Shown here in pieces: positions 34,769 through 41,536 of a DNA stretch of 41,536 bases (position 1 is its first letter; each line of letters opens with the position of its first letter). The translations under genes were made by a program, and so were the position numbers. Source of the stretch: Nitrospira sp. LK70 (lineage in GTDB: Bacteria > Nitrospirota > Nitrospiria > Nitrospirales > Nitrospiraceae). The notes below the pieces were generated by a model. It was not told the origin of the DNA. It saw only the letters and a list, made by a program, of their open reading frames with translations, and did no database searches. The stretch lies in NCBI GenBank assembly GCA_011090425.1, contig PHGD01000025.1:1-41536 (forward strand), in the 5' to 3' direction.

Positions 34769-36493
34769 ATGGTCCTCTGGTTCCTCATACTCATCCCCCT
34801 GCTTGCCGCGCCCCTCGCGTGGATGGGACAACAGTGGTCCCGCCACGCTGCTCGCTGGATCGCGATCGGTGCGTTGTCCATCGATCTGCTCCTGGCCCTT
34901 CTGCTATGGAGCCAAGACCACTGGTTCCAGGACTCAGGCCAGGGTTCATGGCTCTTAGAAAGTCAAACCAGCTGGATTCCCCTGTGGGGCATCAGTCTAC
35001 ATCTCGGCCTCGATGGTCTGAGTCTAGTGCTCATCCTCTTGACGGCCTTCATCGGCATTATCGCCATCATCGCTTCCTGGACAGAAATCCAGACTCGGGT
35101 CGGGTTCTTTCACTGTAACGTACTGCTGGCCCTGGGCGGGGTCATCGGGGTGTTCCTGGCGATCGATCTGTTTCTGTTTTTTTTCTTCTGGGAAGTCATG
35201 CTGGTACCCATGTATCTCCTGATCGCCATCTGGGGACATGAACAGCGCCGGCACGCCTCGTTCAAGTTCTTCTTGTTTACTCAAGCTGGTAGCCTGATGC
35301 TCCTCGTCGCGATCATCGCCTTGGCGCTACTTCATCAACATGCGACGGGAAGACCCAGTTTCGACTATGCCGATCTCATGGGACTGGCGCTGAACAGTGG
35401 GATAGGCTGGTGGCTGATGCTGGCGTTCTTCATCGGCTTCGTGGTGAAGCTGCCGGCGCCGCCCTTTCATTCGTGGCTGCCTGACACGTACGCAGAAGCT
35501 CCAACCGGCGCGAGTATCATCCTCGCCGGGATTTTAGCGAAAACCGGCGCCTATGGATTGCTCCGTTTCACGATCCCGTTGTTTCCAGGCGCGATCAGTG
35601 AGTTCGCCCCTATCGCCATGGGACTCGGCGCAATCGGGATTCTCTACGGGGCTGTCTTGGCCTGTGCCCAAACGGATATCAAACGACTGGTGGCCTACAG
35701 CAGCATCAGCCACATGGGTTTTATCCTGCTCGGCGCCTTCGCAGGGACTGAATTGGCGCTGCAAGGAACGGTGATGCAACTGGTGGCGCACGGGCTGAGC
35801 ACCGGCGCCCTCTTCATGTTGGCAGGCGCGCTTCAAGAGCGTCTCCATACGAGGGACATGCGACAGATGGGAGGATTGTGGGGAGTGATTCCACGTCTGG
35901 CGTCGATGGCTCTGTTCTTTGCGCTGGCTTCTCTCGGCCTGCCGGGCTTGGCAAATTTCATCGGTGAATTTCTCGTCCTGTTCGGATCCTTCTCCGCTCA
36001 GCCATTCTTGACCATCTTGGCATCGATCGGCATGGTCATGGCCGCAATCTATTCCCTTGCCATGATGCAACGAACATTCTTTGGTCGGCAACGGGAAACC
36101 CGTATTGCACCGGACCTGTCGAATATCGCATTTGGAACATTGCTGCTCATCGCAGTCCTACAAGTCTGGCTTGGGCTCTATCCGAGGCCGGTGTTGAGCA
36201 CCACGATGCCGGTCATGGGAACGCTCGTACCGCCGGCACCCAAGCTGACTCGCCCGCCATCGGAATTCTTGCCCTCGTCCGACAGCTTTGCCCGCCTACG
36301 CGGGAAGCCACGGCTGTTAAGCCGTGAAGGAATGCAGGGGGTGTCCTCCGAAGCCGTGGCGAAGGAGAACCGGCTTCGGCGAGGTGTCGCCGAAGAATCA
36401 TCAGGAAGCACGGCTGCCTGTCTCTCCGCAGTAGTCTGCTACGGAGGATGGATCAAGCCGTGGATCTCCACCTCTCACGTGAGTGCTCCATGA
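34769..36493 (+). CDS. nuoM: NADH-quinone oxidoreductase subunit M with an abnormal C-terminal tail
   Basis: A 574-residue antiporter-like subunit; E. coli NuoM has 509. The ATG at 34769 lies five bases after the nuoL stop. Residues 1-500 are typical: GVFLAIDLFLFFFFWEVMLVPMYLLIAIWG, PLLPDTYAEAPTGAS-type loop (seen as SWLPDTYAEAPTGASI), DIKRLVAYSSISHMGF, and RDMRQMGGLW. Similarity to the family ends near LGLYPRPVLSTTM. The last 75 or so residues are polar, have no membrane span and are encoded by DNA full of hairpins (36309-36446). The frame stays open through this segment and ends at the ATGA overlap with nuoN. The tail is probably a translated palindromic insertion. Confidence 0.93.
   Translation: MVLWFLILIPLLAAPLAWMGQQWSRHAARWIAIGALSIDLLLALLLWSQDHWFQDSGQGSWLLESQTSWIPLWGISLHLGLDGLSLVLILLTAFIGIIAIIASWTEIQTRVGFFHCNVLLALGGVIGVFLAIDLFLFFFFWEVMLVPMYLLIAIWGHEQRRHASFKFFLFTQAGSLMLLVAIIALALLHQHATGRPSFDYADLMGLALNSGIGWWLMLAFFIGFVVKLPAPPFHSWLPDTYAEAPTGASIILAGILAKTGAYGLLRFTIPLFPGAISEFAPIAMGLGAIGILYGAVLACAQTDIKRLVAYSSISHMGFILLGAFAGTELALQGTVMQLVAHGLSTGALFMLAGALQERLHTRDMRQMGGLWGVIPRLASMALFFALASLGLPGLANFIGEFLVLFGSFSAQPFLTILASIGMVMAAIYSLAMMQRTFFGRQRETRIAPDLSNIAFGTLLLIAVLQVWLGLYPRPVLSTTMPVMGTLVPPAPKLTRPPSEFLPSSDSFARLRGKPRLLSREGMQGVSSEAVAKENRLRRGVAEESSGSTAACLSAVVCYGGWIKPWISTSHVSAP
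36309..36446. repeat. Hairpin-rich segment inside the 3' end of nuoM
   Basis: Three hairpins in a row: cacggct/agccgtg with loop gtta (36309-36326), cttcggcga/tcgccgaag with loop ggtg (36374-36395) and ctccg/cggag with an inner cag/ctg (36424-36446). The word ccacggct or its complement recurs at about 36308, 36320, 36352, 36409 and 36456. This density is expected of an inserted intergenic repeat, not of a membrane-protein gene. Confidence 0.7.
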
Positions 36494-37986
36494 CCCTACA
36501 AGATCTCGTCGCCCTGTCACCCATTCTCCATCTCGGTGCGTTCTCCATTGTGATAATGCTCGTGCTCGCCGTCAGGCGACACCATGCGACCATCGCCCTC
36601 TTATCGTTCCTGTCGTGCCTGCTCACCCTTGCAACTCTGCCTTGGGCGGCGACGTCGGCACCGCGAACCGTGACGGCGTTGCTGATCGTGGATGGGTATG
36701 CCTTGCTGTACATGGGACTCTTGCTAAGCGCGACGATGGTCGTCATCTCACTGTCGTACCGCTATTTGAAGCTTCATTTTATTGAGCAGGAAGGAGTGGA
36801 AGAATACTACCTGCTCCTCTTACTCGCCACCTTCGGCGGACTGGTTCTGACAGTTTCTGCGCATTTCGTATCATTCTTTCTCGGGCTCGAGCTGCTCGGT
36901 GTGTCCCTGTGCAGTTTGATCGGGTATCTGCGGACCAGGCGCCACCCGCTGGAAGCAGCTGTGAAATACCTTTTGATTTCCATATCCGCTTCCACCTTCC
37001 TGCTTTTCGGCCTGGCCCTTCTCTATTTCGAAAGCGGCTCCATGACGTTTCGCGGGGTGGGCACGGTGGTGGAAACGGGGCAGGCAGTTCCAAGCCTCTG
37101 GCTGGGAGGCTTTGTCCTGGTCCTTGTCGGAGTTGCCTTGAAGCTCGGGCTGGCGCCGTTTCATATGTGGATTCCAGATGTCTACCAGGGAGCTCCGACT
37201 CCCATTACGGCTTATATTGCGACGGTGTCCAAGGGAGCCGTCATCGCGCTGCTGCTTCGCTTCGCGACCGATGTAGGGGTTTTGAAAATCGACGCCCTTG
37301 TACATCTGTTCGGCCTACTCGCTGTTTGTTCGATGGTCACGGGGAACGTGCTCGCGCTTTTCCAACAGAATGTCAAACGGCTCTTGGCCTATTCATCGAT
37401 CGCGCACTTCGGGTATTTGCTCGTGGCTCTGTTGGCCGGTGGCTCTGCAGCCGCTGCAGGCGCTGAAGCCGTCACCTTCTATGTGATCGTCTATTGTGCC
37501 ATGACCTTAGGCGCCTTTGGCGTGGTGACGGTGTATTCAAGCGAGGTAGGAGACAAGGATCGGTTCGAGGACTATCAAGGTTTGTTTTGGACTCGTCCCT
37601 GGCTCGCCGCCGCGCTGACACTGAGCCTGTTGTCGCTGGCCGGTATCCCGGTGACGGCGGGATTCATCGGGAAGTTTTATGCGATTGCAGCCGGTGTTGA
37701 CGCCGGCCTTTGGTGGCTCGTGTTAGCCCTGATCGGAAACAGCGTCGTCAGCTTGTACTATTATCTTCGACTGATCGTGACGCTGTTCGACGAGGAGCCG
37801 GCGCCGGCAACCCTCCCTCACGAGCGGGCCGTGCAGTCGACCGAGGCGGCAGGCTGGACGGCCGTCTTCTCTCTGGGGCTCGTCGCCTCGATCATTCTGT
37901 TGCTAGGAGTCTATCCAGGACCACTGATGGAGTTCATCCGAGATTCTGTCAGCAACCTGGTCATGGTGGTTGTGCAGAGACGATGA
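36490..37986 (+). CDS. nuoN: NADH-quinone oxidoreductase subunit N
   Basis: A 498-residue antiporter-like membrane subunit, last gene of the operon. The ATG at 36490 overlaps the nuoM stop (ATGA); the frame back to 36448 is the tail of nuoM in another register. Typical segments are EEYYLLLLLATFGGLVLTVSAHFVSFFLGLELLGVSLCSLIGY, LGLAPFHMWIPDVYQGAPTPITAYIATVSKGAVIALLLRF, and NVKRLLAYSSIAHFGYLLVALLAGG. Length is close to E. coli NuoN (485). A MITE-like element follows 38 bases after the stop. Confidence 0.95.
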   Translation: MTLQDLVALSPILHLGAFSIVIMLVLAVRRHHATIALLSFLSCLLTLATLPWAATSAPRTVTALLIVDGYALLYMGLLLSATMVVISLSYRYLKLHFIEQEGVEEYYLLLLLATFGGLVLTVSAHFVSFFLGLELLGVSLCSLIGYLRTRRHPLEAAVKYLLISISASTFLLFGLALLYFESGSMTFRGVGTVVETGQAVPSLWLGGFVLVLVGVALKLGLAPFHMWIPDVYQGAPTPITAYIATVSKGAVIALLLRFATDVGVLKIDALVHLFGLLAVCSMVTGNVLALFQQNVKRLLAYSSIAHFGYLLVALLAGGSAAAAGAEAVTFYVIVYCAMTLGAFGVVTVYSSEVGDKDRFEDYQGLFWTRPWLAAALTLSLLSLAGIPVTAGFIGKFYAIAAGVDAGLWWLVLALIGNSVVSLYYYLRLIVTLFDEEPAPATLPHERAVQSTEAAGWTAVFSLGLVASIILLLGVYPGPLMEFIRDSVSNLVMVVVQRR

Positions 37987-38023
37987 AGAATCTTGGATTC
38001 CGCAGGTGACCCCTTTCCTTCTC

Positions 38024-38107
38024 GTCATTCCCGCGTGCTTCAAGCAGGAATCCAGGAAAGCTGGAACGACTGGATGCCCGCTTCCGCGCCGCAGGCGCGG
38101 GCATGAC
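38024..38107. repeat. MITE-like element after nuoN
   Basis: Terminal inverted repeats gtcattcccgcg (38024-38035) and cgcgggcatgac (38096-38107) match at 11 of 12 positions. Inside are the words caggaatccagg and ctggatgcccgc. This is the widespread dispersed repeat of the cattcccgcg...ggaatccagg type found in many environmental bacteria. It could also act as a transcription barrier for the nuo operon. Confidence 0.7.
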
Positions 38108-38251
38108 CCCTCTCTCTCCTGAGACCGTGTCCTCCTCCCATCTTGCGAGGTTTCTGATCGCTCGCTCGTGATTGCCAGCGTTCAACTGCGGAATCCGAGA
38201 TAACCGATGAGCGAGGACAGTGCCCATTCTTGCTCCAAGGTCCCCTTGAAA

Positions 38252-38280
38252 TTGCTTTGTCCAGAGGGCTGGCATAGAAT
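38252..38280 (+). promoter_or_regulatory. Likely promoter of the toxin-antitoxin pair
   Basis: TTGCTT (38252-38257) and TAGAAT (38275-38280) are separated by 17 bases, and the antitoxin start codon follows 26 bases later with an aaggag box at 38295-38300. The fit to a sigma-70 promoter is good at both boxes and in spacing. Confidence 0.45.
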
Positions 38281-38306
38281 CGCGGGACACAACGAAGGAG
38301 ATAGCG

Positions 38307-38528
38307 ATGTCGGCTCCCAAGCGTCCGCTCATCACTACATCGCCCGAAGTGCTCGGCGGGACTCCAGTATTCACAGGAACGCGTGTGCCGGTACAAACGC
38401 TGATTGAATACCTGGAAGGCGGCGAGACGATCGACGACTTCTTAGAAGGTTTTCCCACTGTCACGCGGGAGCAAGTGATCGCCTTTCTTGAAGAAGCAAA
38501 AGCGCGGATGCTCCCCGTCGCCTCGTGA
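38307..38528 (+). CDS. DUF433 antitoxin
   Basis: A 73-residue protein of the DUF433 family, a winged-helix DNA-binding fold used as antitoxin. The signature is intact: ITTSPEVLGGTPVFTGTRVPVQTLIEYLEGGETIDDFLEGFPTVTREQVIAFLEEA, given here in its parts PEVLGGTPVFTGTRVPV and TIDDFLEGFPTVT. An aaggag box six bases upstream supports the start. It overlaps the downstream toxin gene by four bases (GTGA), the normal layout for this pair. It probably represses its own promoter and neutralises the toxin. Confidence 0.88.
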   Translation: MSAPKRPLITTSPEVLGGTPVFTGTRVPVQTLIEYLEGGETIDDFLEGFPTVTREQVIAFLEEAKARMLPVAS

Positions 38529-38851
38529 GAATTCTACTGGACGAGTGCGTTGACCGCCGGTTTGCCAAGGAAATCACGAGGCATGAGGTGGTGACCGTCC
38601 CGCAAGCGGGGTGGGCAGGCATCAAGAACGGTGAACTGCTGACGCTCGCTCAGGAACAGTTTGATGTGTTCGTGACCGTTGACCGAAATCTCTCCTTCCA
38701 ACAGAACCTTTCGCAGTTCACCATAGCCGTAGTCGTGCTCCAGACTCCAACCAACCGTTTAAAAGACCTTCGACTGTTGGCACCGAAACTACAAAGCGTG
38801 TTGCCGATGCTCGTCAAAGGCCAAGTCCGCTGGGTGAGTCTCTCACCATGA
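38525..38851 (+). CDS. DUF5615 PIN-like toxin
   Basis: A 108-residue protein starting at GTG inside the antitoxin stop. It has the DUF5615/PIN-like pattern: RILLDECVDRRFA at the N terminus with the first acidic residues, GWAGIKNGELLTLA, and FVTVDRNLSFQQNL with the later aspartate. Such proteins are putative ribonucleases. The acidic residues expected for metal binding (D6, E7 and the D of TVDRN) are present, so it may be active. The IS110 region begins directly afterwards. Confidence 0.86.
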   Translation: MRILLDECVDRRFAKEITRHEVVTVPQAGWAGIKNGELLTLAQEQFDVFVTVDRNLSFQQNLSQFTIAVVVLQTPTNRLKDLRLLAPKLQSVLPMLVKGQVRWVSLSP

Positions 38852-38932
38852 GAGACAAATCGCGGTGGCAAGAGGCATGGTAGCGACTGGTTCCTTCATG
38901 ATGGGCAAGATATCAAAGCCTTGTATCTATAG

Positions 38933-40060
<1,128 letters not shown>

Positions 40061-40194
40061 GAGAGCCTGGACTCCATGGCGATCGTCGTTCCTACGCCAA
40101 CTGTGTGCGAAGAATTTTCACCGGGAATCTGAAAATTCGCGATTTGGCACTTGACAGCGCGGACAGTTGCTGACCCCAATGTCTCCCCTGCTGA

Positions 40195-40407
<213 letters not shown>

Positions 40408-40553
40408 CAGAGCACGGACTCGACGGAGATCGTCGTTCGTCGACCAATTGTGTGCGGCAATTTTTCACGGGTGAATCACAAAACACCCAGTTTGGCTCTT
40501 GACAGCCAAGACGGTTGCTGACCCCGTATTTTTTCTGATACTAGCACATCTAA

Positions 40554-40637
40554 ATGTTCTACAATCGTACCCGTCGACACAGCCATCTGAGCGGGGTCAG
40601 TCCGGATGCGTTTGAAGCCGTGTCGAAGCGGGCTTAA
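40554..40637 (+). pseudogene. C-terminal scrap of an IS3-family transposase (OrfB)
   Basis: Twenty-seven codons, FYNRTRRHSHLSGVSPDAFE plus a short tail to a TAA at 40635-40637. They match the end of IS3-family OrfB, where the integrase domain closes with YNxxRxHSxLxxxSPxxFE. Everything upstream has been replaced by the IS110 remnant. The right inverted repeat of the element follows directly (40639-40665). Confidence 0.8.
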
Positions 40638-40638
40638 C

Positions 40639-40665
40639 GGTGTCCGTAAAAGTCTGGGAAGTCCA
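40639..40665. repeat. Right-end inverted repeat of the IS3 scrap
   Basis: The 27 bases after the OrfB stop begin ggtgtccgtaaaag and end gggaagtcca. Their reverse complement lines up without gaps with 41393-41419, matching at over half the positions, including tttt and ggaca. It marks the outer edge of the old IS3 element. Confidence 0.55.
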
Positions 40666-40724
40666 ACTTGCCCCCATGTATTCCGAGAAGCTTTTTGTGC
40701 GTCTAGCCAAAACCGGAGGTTGAG

Positions 40725-41392
40725 ATGCTCAATCTGTTAATCATTCCAAAGGGTGTCGCCATGGGGCTCATCGTCCTGATACTTTCCGCCTGTCATCACA
40801 TGGTCCTAACAAAGGTTCACAAGAAAGATAAGAGTCCTCCTGGCCTGACTTATTATCTTCCAAAGAAATTGGTCAAGGTTACTGTCACACGTAAACCGGT
40901 ATCGTCCGATCGCATGAAAGCCCTCTCCAAAGCGGTCGAAGAGTCGAAGGCAGGTTCTGAAAAGGCGAAGAAAGAATTCGAATCCGCCGATGAGGCAGCA
41001 AAGTTTGCCGACAAGGTTGTGACTAAATTGAACGCGGCATCCGATACAGATGCAAAGGCAATTGCGATTAGGAAGGCAGCTCAATTGAAGGCAGAGGCCA
41101 ACACACTGAAAGATAGGTTAAAGGAAGCTGAGGAGAAAGCGCAGCGCACACTTGAGCTATATGAAGCCGCAATTGCCGAAGAAGCTGGAACAAGAGAGAT
41201 AGTGGACCAACTATCGGAAGCACGGCAGGCACGTGCGGATGAAAATAGGGCAGAAGGGGCACTAGCGCAAGCAGATGCCAAGCTCCAAAAAGATCCGACC
41301 AATTCTGTTCTTCAAGCCGAACGCCGAAGAGCGGGAGCTGCATTAGTCGAAGCTAAAAACAAGAGAGTGGCTGCTGTTCAGAAAGTACAACG
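40725..41392 (+). CDS. Coiled-coil lipoprotein gene interrupted by an IS3-type element
   Basis: The frame opens at ATG 40725 behind a ggagg box and stays open to the window edge, but native sequence ends near codon 222, where an IS3-type end begins. Residues 1-23 form a lipoprotein signal (GLIVLILSAC). Residues about 35-60 hold GLTYYLPKKLVKVTVTRKP, a motif I associate with exported proteins of unknown function. Residues about 65-220 are Ala/Glu/Lys-rich heptads (coiled coil). Codon use is less GC-rich than in the nuo genes, suggesting accessory DNA. The protein is C-terminally truncated and ends in IS-encoded residues. Confidence 0.72.
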
Positions 41393-41536
41393 TGAAGTTA
41401 CCCCCGTTTTTTGGACAGGTCGTGAAGCCAAGATTGTGGTAGAACGACCATCGCAAAAATCGGGAGGCACTGATGGCGCAGAAACGAAAGACGCATGGGG
41501 AGGAGTTCAAAGCACGAGTGGCCGTGGAGGCAATCA
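41393..41536 (+). mobile_element. Left end of an IS3-family element, runs off the window
   Basis: tgaagttacccccg at 41393 begins a stretch that aligns with the inverted repeat at 40639-40665, then leads into an OrfA gene start. The element sits inside the lipoprotein frame. Confidence 0.65.
41473..41536 (+). CDS. IS3-family transposase OrfA, N-terminal fragment
   Basis: The ATG at 41473 follows a ggagg box. Only 21 codons are visible (MAQKRKTHGEEFKARVAVEA), matching the start of IS3-family OrfA, where K-x(3-5)-EFKxxVAxEA opens the DNA-binding helix-turn-helix. The gene continues beyond the window. Confidence 0.82.
   Translation, partial: MAQKRKTHGEEFKARVAVEAI

Overview
The window looks like a chromosomal contig of a moderately GC-rich, Gram-negative-type (diderm) bacterium. 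It has lipoproteins with lipoboxes, an outer-membrane lipid-transport gene pair of the YdbH/YnbE/YdbL type, and a complete 13-gene respiratory complex I operon with fused nuoCD. Gene content and protein style suggest the phylum Nitrospirota, genus Nitrospira or a close relative. That assignment is inference from recall, not a database match.

Left part (1-7.5 kb): a minus-strand tRNA-Arg(CCU), a small exported protein, then a minus-strand four-gene operon: a LexA-like autocleaving repressor, a small helical protein, a small four-cysteine protein and a degenerate Rad51/RecA-like protein. A gene-free, hairpin-rich stretch (about 2.7-3.1 kb) separates it from thiI, trxB and coaE, also on the minus strand. 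A secreted beta-helix protein and a 61-residue protein follow on the plus strand.

Middle part (7.6-22.2 kb): a large GH63-like glucosidase with the decayed start of a glycogen-debranching-enzyme gene behind it; a GlcG/HbpS-like exported protein, a lipoprotein and a DUF3565 protein; a ydbH homologue translationally coupled to a natural YnbE-YdbL fusion; a soluble sulfite-oxidase-like molybdoenzyme; a MerA-like flavoprotein coupled to a DUF3047 protein; a small exported protein; and an 882-residue DHH-CBS-CBS-tRNA nucleotidyltransferase.

Complex I operon (22.58-37.99 kb): nuoA-B-CD-E-F-G-H-I-J-K-L-M-N in canonical order, mostly with overlapping start and stop codons. The exceptions are informative. 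The CD/E, E/F and H/I junctions carry copies of one palindromic repeat family, two copies of which supply the stop codon of the gene before them. The I/J junction holds a different GC-rich inverted repeat. The 3' end of nuoM is lengthened by a hairpin-rich segment translated in frame up to the ATGA overlap with nuoN.

Right part (38.0-41.5 kb): a small MITE-like element, a DUF433/DUF5615 toxin-antitoxin pair, an IS110-family transposase with structured flanking DNA, a truncated second IS110 copy, the terminal scrap of an IS3 element, and a lipoprotein gene cut near codon 222 by a second IS3-type element that runs off the window. This end is a mobile-element landing zone; the rest reads as core genome.
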